From Primulina eburnea (Eukaryota > Streptophyta > Magnoliopsida > Lamiales > Gesneriaceae): a DNA stretch of 64,000 bases. Both the position numbers and the translations under genes were made by a program. Shown here in pieces: positions 24,920 through 37,823 of this stretch (within the stretch, counting starts at the first letter, position 1; each line of letters starts with the position of its first letter). The stretch spans positions 8,870,331 to 8,934,330 of the forward strand of contig NC_133109.1 in assembly GCF_022965805.1 (NCBI RefSeq), read 5' to 3'. The notes under the pieces were generated by a model, which was not told where the DNA came from, searched no databases, and saw only the letters and a list, made by a program, of their open reading frames with translations.

Positions 24920-24995
24920 GAGTCGAGTCTGAGACGACGCGTCAGTGGAGTCGAGTCTGAGACGATGCGTCGGTTGAGTTGAGTCTGATATGACA
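24920..24995 (+). repeat. 28-bp tandem repeat in the element B LTR
   Basis: Two 28-bp copies (24920-24947 and 24948-24975) starting GAGTCGAGTCTGAGACGA, plus a diverged partial third. It follows a GGGATCCCTAG block that is also found in the LTRs of A and D. Confidence 0.8.
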
Positions 24996-25492
24996 TGTTG
25001 ATTTACATTATTTATGCCATTCATGATTATTGAATGTTTGATATGGATTTATGTTTCTGATTCGAGACATGTTAGGAATAATTCTTATATGCTTTCGTAT
25101 ATGCTTTTATATGACTGCATGTTTTACATTGTTTATACTGGGATATTTATATCTCACCGGAGTTATCCGGCTGTTGTCTTGTTTTATATGTGTGCATGAC
25201 AGCAGGTGGGGCTGGATCAGGGTCAAGAAGAGGATGAGAGAAGATTAGATAGCGTGGAGATCCGGGCTTCGAAGCAACATAGGATTCAGCACTGATATGT
25301 AGTTGAACCTAGTTGAATTCTTGTAGATAACGCAAGATTTGTATATTCATGTTTAATATGTAATTTGAGTAAATTACATTACGTTTCCGCTTTGTATTTT
25401 TTTTAAAAAAAATTTAGACCCTATTTTATAATTGTTTAATTAGTCCCAAACATGATTAAGAACTTGATTAGCGTCCGGGTCCCCACAACAGG

Positions 25493-25504
25493 TGGTATCA
25501 GAGC
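25493..25504 (+). other. Primer-binding site of element B
   Basis: TGGTATCAGAGC, five bases after the 5' LTR and complementary to initiator-Met tRNA. A leader of about 265 bp follows before gag. Confidence 0.92.
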
Positions 25505-25770
25505 TGTAGGTACTAGAACTGTAGACTTTTGAGACTGAGATAAAAGCTAGTGAGCGGGGTAGATTGAATTTTCTTTCCTGCTTTTGAATGCTAGCATGTC
25601 GTACTGCTTTATATAATACATGTTACTTGATTTATCTGATTTGATTTTGTAATATGTATTATTGGGAACGAACCTGAACCGATTCTCGATCAGCAGTAAG
25701 ATGATCGGAGGAGAGACTGAATTGAAACAGGTGTGTTGGATTGGATTAATAATCCTTTTGAGTTTCAGAT

Positions 25771-26841
25771 ATGCCTCCTAGACGAATTCCAGAACAGGGT
25801 AGTACATCGAATCCTCCAATGGATGTAACACCGACTCCAATGAAAACCTTGCTGAAGAGGTTTCAGTCATTCAAACCACCCACTCTGAAAGGTACTGAGA
25901 CATCGGTCGAGTGTGAGAGTTGGTTAGGTAGCATTGAGTTGCTGTTTGATTCACTGGAGTACAGTGATGAGCGCCGGATTAAATTGATTGGGCACCAGTT
26001 GCTTGATGTTGCACAAAGCTGGTGGATTACAATGAAGAGGGCCTTGGAGCAGCGAGGTACGATTATTACTTGGGATGTATTTAAAACTGAGTTTTATCAG
26101 AGATTTTTCCCAATATCGTACAGAAAAGACAAGGGGGCAGAGTTTGCTAATTTGAGACAGGGTCAGCTGAACATTGAGGAATATGTAACCAAGTTCTCTA
26201 CCTTGTTGAAGTTTGCTCCACATGTGTCTGAAAATGACGAAGCCGTTGCTGATCAGTTCATCAATGGCTTGAATCCCGATATTTTTACATTGGTGAACAC
26301 AGGACGACCGAATAACTTTGCTGATGTCATGAATAGAGCAAAGGGCGCTGAAGCGGGCCTGATAAGGCAGAGAGGAGCTTAATTTGTTCCTCCAGTGTCG
26401 AGACCACCGCAACCACCTCCCCGATTCGAGAGTGGCAGTAGCAGTGGTGGAAGGAAAGATTTTCTGAAGGCTAGAAGAAAGCAATTTAAGAATTCTGGCG
26501 GCAGTTCTTCTAGCTCTAGTGGCTCTCAGCAGAGTTATACTGGCGTGTACTGCGAAAATTGTGGAGGGAGACATGCCACTGAGCAATGCCAAGGAGTACT
26601 TGGTAGCTGCCACTTCTGCAAGCAACAGGGACATTTTGCCAGAGTATGTCCACAGAGGGGTTCCCAAAAATCCCAAGGAGCTGAACCATCTGGATCAGCG
26701 GCACAGTGGAGTAGACGATCAGTTGCCGTTCCTTCATTTCAGCCAGCACCATTTCAGTCACAGCAGAGGCCAGGAGGAAGCCAGACAGTTGGCCAGCCTC
26801 CTAGACAGCAGGCCAAAGTATTTGCTTTGACCGAGGAATAG
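25771..26841 (+). pseudogene. gag: Element B gag with two in-frame stops
   Basis: The frame starts MPPRRIPEQGST, like Gag of element A, and runs through the capsid-like region to a TAA at 26380-26382. It continues in the same frame through a basic Ser-rich stretch to a CCHC zinc knuckle ([14 protein letters not shown]) and a TAG at 26839-26841; in A the matching codon is a Gln, so this looks like a C-to-T change. Apart from these stops the gag frame is clean, unlike the pol that follows. Confidence 0.88.
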
Positions 26842-28790
26842 GCTCAGGAAGCACCAGATGATGATGTTGCAGGTAACTGATTTGTTTGATTTTCCTGCAT
26901 GTGTATTGAGGGATACCGGTGCTTCACATACTTTTATTTCTGAGAGATTTGCATTGATGCATGCATTATCTGTTGAGTCCTTATGTATTGTAGTATTTGT
27001 TTCTTTTCTTTTGGGGAAAAGATCTTGTATCAGCGATTTCTGTTAGATCTTGTATACTACAGTAGAATGAGAATGAGATTGAGTTAGATCGTGTGGTAAC
27101 TTGTATTGTACTGGGGTTCTATGATTTTGGAACTGCATTATTGATATTGATATGCTGATCAAGTACAGAGCTACCATAGATTAATTCCAGAAGATGGTGA
27201 GAATCAGATCTAAGATGACCAAGAGATGAATATTGTACGATAAGAATTCTAGACTGAGAATTCCTTTGATATTCGTACTATGACTCGATTATTACAGAAA
27301 GGAGCAGACTAACTCCTTATGTATTCAGTTGATTTACTGAAGTTGAGTCTATCATTTGCTGATTTACCAATGATAAGAAAGTTCTCGATGTTTTCTCTGA
27401 TAAGACTTCAGATCTGATTTCAATCAGAGAGATTGATTTTAGTCTTGAACTGATATTAGAAATTGTTGAAATTTTGAATCTTGATTGAGACAGAGTGCAT
27501 TCAGGATGTGTTATATCTGAAGATGATATATTCGTGATTTTCACAGAATTAAACCGTGGTTAGTCAGCCGAGGTTGACATCAGTGTCAGACAGTTGCGGT
27601 TTATGAGTTTAGCATGTTTTGAATCTGATTGAATATTGATGTTATTCGGAACACGTGCTTGAGACAGATTATAGACAATGGAGATTGTATTGTACAGTCC
27701 GAACCAGAGCTGATTTTGAAATATAAGTAGGTCAGAAAGTGGACCAGAATGTACAGAATTCGATATCGATAGTCAGAATAAGGTGTCGATCAGAATATCA
27801 GGTAAGTAATACTGTATTGTATATTAATAACTAACTTGTTGGTGCCTGATATTTCCAATTTGAAATGACAGAATTGTCAGAAGGGTGCAATACTTGATTC
27901 AGTAGGCATCCTGATAGCAGAAAATGTTTTGATAGAAACAGATGAGATTAGATAAGACAGAGTTTGGACTAAAATGTCTGAATTACAGACAGATAAAGAT
28001 AGAAAGAAAACAAACCAAGAGATTGGTTATGTAACTTATCGATTTCTGAATGGAGATTAGATTACATTTCCAAGGATATCGTGATGAAGTTACTACATTC
28101 CTCTCGGAATTGAGTATTGATTGAGTTAGGAAGGACAGACTGACCTAGTCTGCGAGTGCTAACTCGTACATGAAGATGTACAGAAAGATCTCCCTCCAAG
28201 CCGTACATACGACTTTCCTCGAATACGGATGATATATAACTGAGATTTTGTCAGAAAAGTAATTAGATTACACGGAGTGTTGAGAATTGATTATATTAAA
28301 CCGTGATTTTGGTTGATTTTGCACATTTGACCGAATATACAGTAAGAGTTGGATACTAGATTATATCTGAATACTGAATAGTATTCACTATCTGACGGAC
28401 AGTCAGAGTGGAGTATCCAGATTCCAGAACATAGGCTTAGAGTTGTAGTGTTTGATTTAACACTAATTGGCAGGATTTATTGCCATGTTGTGAGTTTTTA
28501 TACCACAACAGATATTAAATGAGTATGGGAATGACACTATTATACATGTTGTACGTTAAGAAGTACAGATTCCCTCTTTATTGAAATGATATCTCTGAGG
28601 TTCCTGAGATTCGACCTGACATGATCAGAGATATGACGGAAAAGATGAAGCTAATTCAGAAGAAAATGAAAATAGCTCATGATAATCAGACTGAATATGC
28701 CAACGTCAGATGATGACTATTGGTAACTGAGATTAAAGATCGAATATAACTTTGATTGAGATAAACAGACTTAATAACAGCCGATGGTGT
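26842..28790 (+). pseudogene. Element B pol remnant (protease to integrase C-terminus)
   Basis: A recognisable but broken pol. A protease block with RDTGASHTF is near 26920; a stretch matching the RNase H/integrase linker is near 27700-27800; the integrase C-terminal block DISEVPEI...[10 protein letters not shown] is near 28588-28650. Frames change often and stops are frequent. With the tail at 37151-37369 it totals about 2.2 kb, against about 3.4 kb for the same part of A, so deletions are substantial. B2 is inserted at its right end. Confidence 0.8.
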
Positions 28791-30566
28791 TGTGGGGCCC
28801 TTAACTCCTAATCGTTATTACAATGCAATCTGATTAGGGTTTAATTAATCACAGCGGAAAACGGGTTTAAAATTTCTTTACAATGAGCCCAAAATATCTC
28901 TTCTGATATTTAAATACTAAAAATAGTATCTAAATTGAAATCATAAACACGCCCACATGTAATCAATCACATACAAACATCTCATATCCTCGGGATATGC
29001 CCCGGTATATAGATACATATACATATATACTGGGAACAACATATAAAACCTCAACTCAACAGTGGCTCCCTCCAGAAGTACCCTCTCCGGTCTCCTGATA
29101 TCCTGGAGTACCTGCCATTGTCCACACACAAAGACAACAACAGCCCCCCATGGGGGTGAGCAAAGCTCCGTATGGAACAACCACAATATATACCACAAGT
29201 ATCTAAACAATGATATATGGTATGCAATGCATGTATGTCGTGGAGGTATAGGGTCAAATGCCCATCCACTGAGCACATGTCAGAATCAATCGAATCGCAA
29301 TCAAATCAAATCAATGCTCGAGCTGGCACACCGGCCGATATGGGAATACACATATGACAACGTCGACGAAGCGTCGTCAATCCCACATCTCATATCCAAT
29401 CATATGGGGCCACAATTGTCTATGCTTTACGGGTCATATAATACCGGCATAGCGATTGTGTTCACAAACCCCGGAATCCAATCAAATCATATCAGGGTAT
29501 CCAAGGATCATAGCTCAACGTGCATGTCATGTATCGATGTATGCATAAAATGATGTGTGTTAACAAAACATTTATTTTATACATCGATACTCCAATCTCA
29601 ATGTCATGTATGCCACATCAAATCATCAAATAGGCACATAGACACGTATTCCAATCCAATCCAATCAAATCAATCTAATCATATATCATATAATACAGAT
29701 ACCTGTCGTATGTTACCCGGTCGCAACATACCTCAATTCTTCGTTCCAATTGATGTAGCTGGAAAATACACTTTATCTACATCAATTACATACTCATTTC
29801 AATCAATAACATACTCCAAAATCATTAATATGAGTTTCAAATATCATTTGAAACTTCAAAAATTCATATCAAATCATAATCATATCATAATTCAATTCCG
29901 ACTACGAATACGAGTTTATTGTCAGATATTCTACTACATATCAGAAATTCAACTTCAAATACATGATATTCCAGCATCTTGATATTTAAGGCTGCTGAAA
30001 CCAGAAGAAAATTACCTCAGTCAGAAGCCCTCGACGCGACGATCACAAATATATAATTTGTCTCGCGTTTAGACAACGTCTCGAAGTCGATTCGGGCGTA
30101 AGAAAATCGAAATCTCTCGGTTATTCTCGAAACTCTGAAATTTAAAATGAAGAAAACGAAAGAAAGAAACTCATTCTTATCTCCACCACTCTCGCGCTCG
30201 GGCGGTAGAATTCTCGCGCCCGAGCGCGAGACATTCTGCCCCCGGATCGCATTTGTGCCGCGCTCGAGCGGTCAAAAACTATCGCTCGGGCGCGGCATGT
30301 TCTGCCCGAGAACACGCTTCATAAGCCCTGGCGCTCGGGCGGTAATTTTCTACCGCCCGGGCGCCACTCGTACTGTACAAATGTTTTATTTTTGTACTAT
30401 TTTTGGCGTCCGGCCTCCAATCGAGCTCTTACAACGTCAATTCATATCCAATATTCATTCTCAATTCCATTGTCACGATATACATCAAATAACTAATCCA
30501 TGACAATTTCATTAATTATCGATAATCAACATAAGATTTACGATAATACGATACACGGTCCTTACA
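28791..30566 (-). repeat. 3' LTR of element B2
   Basis: 1776 bp. On the minus strand it starts TGTAAGGACCGTG and ends AAGGGCCCCACA. U3 hairpins lie at 30192-30365 and a TATATA-like run near 30046-30060. Confidence 0.95.
30192..30365 (-). promoter_or_regulatory. U3 hairpin array of the B2 3' LTR
   Basis: Three long GC-rich inverted repeats: CTCGCGCTCGGGCG with its perfect complement; a GCCGCGCTCGAGCG pair with one mismatch; a TGGCGCTCGGGCGGTA pair with one mismatch. They lie about 200-375 bp into the LTR, as do the boxes of the other families. Confidence 0.6.
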
Positions 30567-30585
30567 TTTCTCACCCTCTTAAAAG
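30567..30585 (-). other. Polypurine tract of element B2
   Basis: The minus strand reads AAGAGGGTGAGAAA directly before the 3' LTR, with one T interrupting the purine run. Confidence 0.85.
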
Positions 30586-30644
30586 ATTTCGTCCTCGAAA
30601 TCTCAAACATCACTATATACATAACATTGGTAAACATAAACATG

Positions 30645-33600
30645 TCACCAGTTATAGTACATATCAAAGCTAAAATCAGAAATAGGATCATAATACATCG
30701 AATACAATGGAACAGATGTCATAGAATCAAACAAATGCGGATATGAATCTCGCATCTTGCTCTCCAATTCCCACGTCGATTCTTCAACACCATTTCGTGT
30801 CCATTGCACTCGTACCAGAGGAATCGACTTATTTCTCAATATCTTTTCATTTCGATCCATAATACGAACAGGTTGTTCAACATAGGAAAGAGAAGGATCC
30901 AACTCAACCTCATCAGGTGCAAGTACATGTGATGGATCAGGTTCATATTTCCTCAACATAGAAACATGAAACACATCGTGAATAGCAGATAGAGCTGGTG
31001 GCAATGCCAATCGATATGCAAGATCACCAACTCGATCCAGAATCTCGTATGGACCAACATATCGAGGAGATAACTTCCCTCGCATGCCGAATCGAACAGT
31101 GCCTCTAAAGGGAGATATCTTCAAAAACACTCTGTCACCTTTCTGGAATTCCAAGGGTCATCTTCGTTTATTCGCATAACTTGTTTGACGATCCTGAGCA
31201 GCTTTCATCCGCTGCCGAATTAACTGAACCTTATCGTTCATTTCCTGTATCATTTCAGGTCCAGTCAATTGTTTCTCACCAATATCATCCCAGAATAACG
31301 GTGATCTACATCGTCTCCCATATAGAGCTTCAAACGGAGCCATACCGATACTCGTCTGAAAGCTATTGTTATAAGAAAATTCAACCAATGGTAAGGCATC
31401 TTGCCATCCCATTCTAAAGTCCATCACCACAGCACGCAACATATCTTCTAACGTTTGAATCGTACGCTCGGTTTGGCCATCAGTTTGAGGATGATAAGCA
31501 GTACTCATAGCCAAACGCGTACCCATCGCTTCCTGAAAACTACCCCAGAATTTAGAAGCAAACCTGGGATCACGATCAAATACAATCGAGACTGGTACCC
31601 CGTGCAGTCTCACAACATTCTCAATGTATAAACGGGCCATTCTCTTATAAGAATAAGTCCGTTCATACGGAATAAAATGCGCAGATTTCGAAAGCCGATC
31701 AATAATCACCCAAATAGCATCACAGCCCTTGGGCGAACGAGGTAAATGAGTCACAAAATCCATAGCGATATGTTCCCAATTCTATTTCGGGATTTCAAGG
31801 CTATGGAGCAATCCTCCCGGTTTCATTCTCTCGGCTTTCACTTGCTGGCAGACAAGACATTTAGAAATAAATTCAGCAATGTCCTTCTTCATACGTTTCC
31901 ACCAAAATTGAGGTCTCAATATCAAATACATCTTCCGACCTCCAGGGTGAATACTGTATTTGCTACAATGCGCTTCACGAAGAAGGGCATATCTCAAATC
32001 AGAGTCGTCAGGAACTACCAGCCGACCATTAAGTCGTAAAGAACCATCAGAAGAAATCTGAAATCCAGACTGATGTCCAGCAGATACCAGTTCTTTCGAC
32101 TTTTGGATCTGAGCATCGCTTTGTTGGGCCTTTCGTATTTTCGATATCAAATTCGGCTCAATTTGCAATGCTGAGACAGTGACAGAATTCCAATTCGAGT
32201 GAAAAGTCCAACCAGAAGTACATATATCCTCATGTACCTTGGCAACATTGATAGAAGCTAGAACAGAATCATGAACTTTACGGCTCAGGGCATCCGCAGT
32301 AACATTCACCGATCCAGGGTGATATTGAATCTCACAATCAAAATCCTTCAGGAGATCCATCCACCTGTGTTGCCTCAAATTCAAATCAGATTGAGGAAAG
32401 AGATATTTCAGACTCTTATGGTCCGAATAGATAACAAACTTTTCTCCGTACAAGTAATGGCACCAAATCTTCAAAGAAACACAATGGCGGCCAATTCGAG
32501 ATCATGAACAGGATAACGAGTTTCATGAGATTTCAATTGACGAGACGCATAAGCAACCACCTTGCCATGTTGCATCAGAACACAGCCCAAACCTTTACCA
32601 GACGCATCTGTACACACCACAAATCCTCCGGTACCTGAGGGAATAGTAAGCACAGGTGCAGTGGTCAATCTCGTCTTCAATTCAAGAAAACTAGCTTCAC
32701 ATTCATCTGACCAAATGAATCGCTGATTCTTCTGTGTCAGTTGAGTAATAGGATTAGCTATCTTCGAAAACCCTTCAATAAATCGACGATAATAACCAGC
32801 TAAGCCCATGAAGCTACGGATCTCAGGAACATTCGTAGGTCTTGGCCAATTCAATACAGCTTCGACCTTCGAAGGATTAACAGATATGCCATGTCTTGAA
32901 ATGACGTGGCCCAGAAATACCACTTTGTCCATCCCGAATTCGCATTTGGAAAATTTGGCATACAAATGACTAGTACGAAGAGTTTGAAGTACCAGTCTCA
33001 GATGTTCAGCATGCTCCTTTTTCGATTTCGAATAGACAAGAATATCATCAATGAAAACAATAACGAATCGGTCTACATAATCTCGGAAGACACGATTCAT
33101 TAAATCCATAAATATAGCAGGAGCATTCGTAAGACCAAAAGGCATAACCAGGAATTCATAGTGGCCATACCTCGTACGAAAAGCAGTTTTGGGCACATCT
33201 TCGTCTCGAACTCGTACTTGATGATACCCAGAACGAAGATCAATCTTCGAGTATACAGAAGTACCTTGAAGCTGATCAAACAAATCATCAATACGCGGAA
33301 GTGGGTACTTGTTTTTCACAGTAGCCCGATTCAGTTGCCTATAGTCGATACACATTCGCATCGTACCATCTTTCTTCCGAACAAATAAAACTGGAGCTCC
33401 CCAAGGTGATACACTCGGTCGAATATATCCTTTATCGAGAAGATCCTGTAATTGTTCTTTCAATTCTTTCAATTCCAATGGTGCCATGCGATAGGGAGCT
33501 TTAGATATAGCTGCTGTCCCCGGCACAAGATCAATACTAAACTCAACGTCTCGATGAGGAGGAAAATCAAGAATCTCATCGGGAAATACATCCGGAAACT

Positions 33601-35162
33601 CTTTCGCAATAGGAATCTCAGACAAGGAAGATTCCTTCTTCGAAATATCAATAGCGTAGACAAGATAACCCTCATCTCCGCTAGTCAGCAATCGAGACAT
33701 TTTCAAGGAAGATACCAATGGAATTTTGGCTTGGGAACCCTTGCCATAAAAATTCCACTTGGGTCCATCAATAGGTCGAAATCGAACCACTCCATGACAA
33801 CAATCAACAGTAGCTCGATTCGTCATCAAGATATCCATGCCAAAAATACAATCAAAGTCGTGCATAGGGAGGACAATCAAATTCAGAAATACCACATTAT
33901 CCTCGTATATCAATACACAATTATGCACAACTTTCTCAGACAAAATAATCTTCCCTGCTGGCGTGGCTATCGACAAAATATCATACAACGGGGTACACTC
34001 AATATCGTGAGATGCAACAAATGCATGAGATATGAATGAATGAGATGCTCCTGTATCAAATAAAACACGTGCAGGATAATCGCAAAGCGTGCAAATACCT
34101 GCAATCACACCACCAGGAGCTTCTCTCGCCTGATCTTCAGTCATGGCATACACTCTCACTTGAGGAGGAACTTGGGCACTCTGACCACCCGGTCCTCGAT
34201 ATCGTGGGGCACTCGACTGCTGAAAAGATGGAACATGAACAGCAGGTCTCATCATACTAGGGCCACCTCTAAATCCTGGCTGGGGTTGAGCAAAAATCGT
34301 ACCCCTGTTCGGACATACTCGAGAGAAATGGCCTTCCTGCCCACATTGATAACAAGTACCAGACATACCTCGACACTGCTCGATAGTATGTTTGCCTCCA
34401 CAATGACTACAGTAGGGAGCAATCACAGGACTCCCTCTCTGTGATCCACTAGAGCTCGAAGAAGACGAAGAAGCAGAGCCAGTCTTCTTGAAACTTCTTA
34501 CCTCTCGGCCTCAAGGTAGGCTGCTGAGCTGACACCGGCGGTGGAGGAGTATACTGTGGACCTCCCCGCCTAAGTCCAGCCTCGGCTGCCTTAGCTCGTT
34601 CAACTGCCTCTGCGTAGCTGGTAGGCAATCCAGAAACAACATATGTATATAAAACAGGATGTAAACCATTTACAAACCTGTTATATTTTGCCCTCGCATT
34701 TCCAGCTACGTGAGGTGCATACTTAAGTAAAGTAGAAAATTTCGAAGCATACTCTGCAACAGACATCTTTCCCTGCTGCAGATTATTGAATTCATTCTCC
34801 TGAGCAGTATAATAAGAAGGAGGGGAATACTGCTCCAAAAACTGGGCCTTGAAGACATCCCATGTGACTTCAGTCCCGGCCTCTTTCAATCCAATCTCAG
34901 CGGCTTCCCACCAAGATTTAGCTCGGTCCTTCAACTGATAAAGAGCAAGTTTCAGTCTCCGAGCCGTGGAATACTCAACAATATTAAACAAGTGCTCGAT
35001 GTCTTTCAACCAGGCCTCAGCTCGTTCAGCACTCTCAGTGCCAAAGAACCTCGGTTGTTTCAGATCCTGGAATCGAGCCATCACAACATCCATGGACAAT
35101 CCTTCAAATTGCCCAACAATCCTCTCAGTACTGCTACTCGCAGTTTCATTTGTGTGATCCAT
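30645..35162 (-). pseudogene. gag-pol: Element B2 gag-pol, broken by two frameshifts and two stops
   Basis: Gag starts at 35162 (MDHTNETASSSTER). An extra base near 34489, before the zinc knuckle ([14 protein letters not shown]), shifts the frame. The next stretch to 32471 holds protease DTGASHSF and RT with FIDD. A lost base near 32476 shifts the frame within RNase H. Integrase follows, with a TAG at 31782-31784 in place of a conserved Trp and a TGA at 31158-31160 in place of an Arg. The C-terminal part reaches a chromodomain-like EESTWELE block and an extra tail of about 27 residues. Both stops fit single transitions (G-to-A, C-to-T). Confidence 0.92.
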
Positions 35163-35357
35163 CTACAAATCAAAAGATGAATATCACAATTTCATATCAA
35201 TTTCATAATCTCATCATCTCATATCATCAATCTCATCAGATACTTACTCAAATCAAATCACATAAGAGCAAGTAATACAAATAAGGCAAACACATACGCA
35301 CAATTCATTTGTGCCTATTCAAGTGTACACAAGACTCAATAGAGCATTCCCAGCTAT

Positions 35358-35369
35358 GCTCTGATACCA
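35358..35369 (-). other. Primer-binding site of element B2
   Basis: The minus strand reads TGGTATCAGAGC, five bases from the 5' LTR. A leader of about 195 bp separates it from gag. Confidence 0.92.
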
Positions 35370-35374
35370 CTCTG

Positions 35375-37150
35375 TGTGGGGCCCTTAACTCCTAATCGTT
35401 ATTACAATGCAATCTGATTAGGGTTTAATTAATCACAGCGGAAAACGGGTTTAAAATTTCTTTACAATGAGCCCAAAATATCTCTTCTGATATTTAAATA
35501 CTAAAAATAGTATCTAAATTGAAATCATAAACACGCCCACACGTAATCAATCACATACAAACATCTCATATCCTCGGGACATGCCCCGGTATATAGATAC
35601 ATATACATATATACTGGGAACAACATATAAAACCTCAACTCAACAGTGGCTCCCTCCAGAAGTACCCTCTCCGGTCTCCTGATATCCTGGAGTACCTGCC
35701 ATTGTCCACACACAAAGACAACAACAGCCCCCCTTGGGGGTGAGCAAAGCTCCGTATGGAACAACCACAATATATACCACAAGTATCTAAACAATGATAT
35801 ATGGTATGCAATGCATGTATGTCGTGGAGGTATAGGGTCAAATGCCCATCCACTGAGCACATGTCAGAATCAATCGAATCGCAATCAAATCAAATCAATG
35901 CTCGAGCTGGCACACCGGCCGATATGGGAATACACATATGACAACGTCGACGAAGCGTCGTCAATCCCACATCTCATATCCAATCATATGGGGCCACAAT
36001 TGTCTATGCTTTACAGGTCATATAATACCGGCATAGCGATTGTGTTCACAAACCCCGGAATCCAATCAAATCATATCAGGGTATCCAAGGATCATAGCTC
36101 AACGTGCATGTCATGTATCGATGTATGCATAAAATGATGTGTGTTAACAAAACATTTATTTTATACATCGATACTCCAATCTCAATGTCATGTATGCCAC
36201 ATCAAATCATCAAATAGGCACATAGACACGTATTCGAATCCAATCCAATCAAATCAATCCAATCATATATCATATAATACAGATACCTGTCGTATGTTAC
36301 CCGGTCGCAACATACCTCAATTCTTCGTTCCAATTGATGTAGCTGGAAAATACACTTTATCTACATCAATTACATACTCATTTCAATCAATAACATACTC
36401 CAAAATCATTAATATGAGTTTCAAATATCATTTGAAACTTCAAAAATTCATATCAAATCATAATCATATCATAATTCAATTCCGACTTCGAATACGAGTT
36501 TATTGTCAGATATTCTACTACATATCAGAAATTCAACTTCAAATACATGATATTCCAGCATCTTGATATTTAAGGCTGCTGAAACCAGAAGAAAATTACC
36601 TCAGTCAGAAGCCCTCGACGCGACGATCACAAATATATAATTTGTCTCGCGTTTAGACAACGTCTCGAAGTCGATTCGGGCGAAAGAAAATCGAAATCTC
36701 TCGGTTATTCTCGAAACTCTGAAATGTAAAATGAAGAAAACGAAAGAAAGAAACTCATTCTTATCTCCACCGCTCTCGCGCTCGGGCGGTAGAATTCTCG
36801 CGCCCGAGCGCGAGACATTCTGCCCCCGGATCGCATTTGTGCCGCACTCGAGCGGTCAAAAACTACCGCTCGGGCGCGGCATGTTCTGCCCGAGAACACG
36901 CTTCATAAGCCCTGGCGCTCGGGCGGTAATTTTCTACCGCCCGGGCGCCACTCGTACTGTACAAATGTTTTATTTTTGTACTATTTTTGGCGTCCGGCCT
37001 CCAATCGAGCTCTTACAACGTCAATTCATATCCAATATTCATTCTCAATTCCATTGTCACGATATACATCAAATACCTAATCCATGACAATTTCATTAAT
37101 TATCGATAATCAACATAAGATTTACGATAATACGATACACGGTCCTTACA
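35375..37150 (-). repeat. 5' LTR of element B2
   Basis: 1776 bp, matching 28791-30566. U3 hairpins lie at 36774-36949. The GGTGT duplication follows. Confidence 0.95.
36774..36949 (-). promoter_or_regulatory. U3 hairpin array of the B2 5' LTR
   Basis: The same three GC-rich inverted repeats as in the 3' LTR. Two changes fall in stems: one breaks a pair (GCGCTC to GCACTC) and one occurs on the partner arm (TATCGCTC to TACCGCTC). Confidence 0.55.
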
Positions 37151-37369
37151 GGTGTTGAGTCGTTACGAACTGTTGATGGGTGTATACAGATGTTGTATAA
37201 CCAGTGTTGCGAGATTGACTTTATCAGAGCTATTTCCAGAAATAGAATTTGATATGAAATTGAAATTTCAGAACAGATTCATTGAGATGAGTTTTTGATT
37301 TAAACTCTGTATACATATCGTCTGACCTATCTGAATTGATTACTTGCGAGTTCGAGGACGAACTCCGAT
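37151..37369 (+). pseudogene. Tail of the element B pol remnant
   Basis: Begins with the second GGTGT copy and continues B to its purine tract. No frame of useful length was found. It corresponds in position to the integrase C-terminal and chromodomain region. Confidence 0.6.
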
Positions 37370-37385
37370 TTAAGAGGGGGAGAAA
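37370..37385 (+). other. Polypurine tract of element B
   Basis: TTAAGAGGGGGAGAAA directly before the 3' LTR; nearly the same tract as in A and D. Confidence 0.9.
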
Positions 37386-37555
37386 TGTAAGGCCCGAGAA
37401 TTTGATTACCGTAATCTGAAATGATTTGGGTATAATTACCGTAATCTTAGATTAATCTGGGATGATGTCTTGATTAATTAATGTAATTATAGACGGAACG
37501 AATAAGACCGGGAGAACCGAAAGAAGGTTGGATATTATGCGTAAAGAAGGGTCCC

Positions 37556-37823
37556 CGCGCACATGCGCGATGAGTATGGGCGCACATGCGCGAGGAAGAC
37601 AGAACCCTGCGCGCACATGCGCGAACTGAATGCGCGCACATGCGCGGAACGTCCAAAATGGTTGGCGCACATGCGCCGAAACATGGCGCGCATATGCGCG
37701 AGGGGGCGCGCACCTGCGCGATGAGATAGCGCGCATATGCGCGAGAATATGCGCGCATATGCGCGAGAGGATTTGTGGCAAAGTTTTGGGAAGACACGTA
37801 TGAATCACATGCAATATATATAT
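37556..37823 (+). promoter_or_regulatory. U3 region of the element B 3' LTR: nine GCGC palindromes and TATA
   Basis: Nine boxes lie at 37556-37768 and a TATA run at 37813-37823. One box plus flanking sequence present in the 5' LTR is missing, a copy-number difference within a pair of sister LTRs. Confidence 0.6.

Larger units (their letters stand above)
23344..25487 (+). repeat. 5' LTR of element B
   Basis: 2144 bp. In order: a U3 with ten GC-rich palindromes (23515-23770), a TATA run (23816-23826), a hairpin series (24555-24810), a 28-bp tandem repeat (24920-24995) and an A/T-rich tract near 25400. It is about 50 bp longer than the 3' LTR, mostly from one extra palindrome segment near 23690-23735. 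Confidence 0.95.
28791..37150 (-). mobile_element. Element B2: nested Ty3/gypsy chromovirus-like retrotransposon
   Basis: 8360 bp inserted in the pol remnant of B. Both LTRs are 1776 bp. GGTGT is duplicated at 28786-28790 and 37151-37155. PBS, broken gag-pol and a purine tract are present. LTR differences by eye number about 13, so insertion is fairly recent and later than that of B. Confidence 0.96.

Noticed and set aside
28941..29553. Frames of 75-163 aa in the B2 LTRs (and 35525-36137)
   Set aside because: They occur in both LTR copies, on both strands, and have no recognisable domain; noncoding LTR sequence.
33452..34039. A 195-aa plus-strand frame within B2
   Set aside because: It is antisense to the protease/RT region of the B2 gag-pol remnant.
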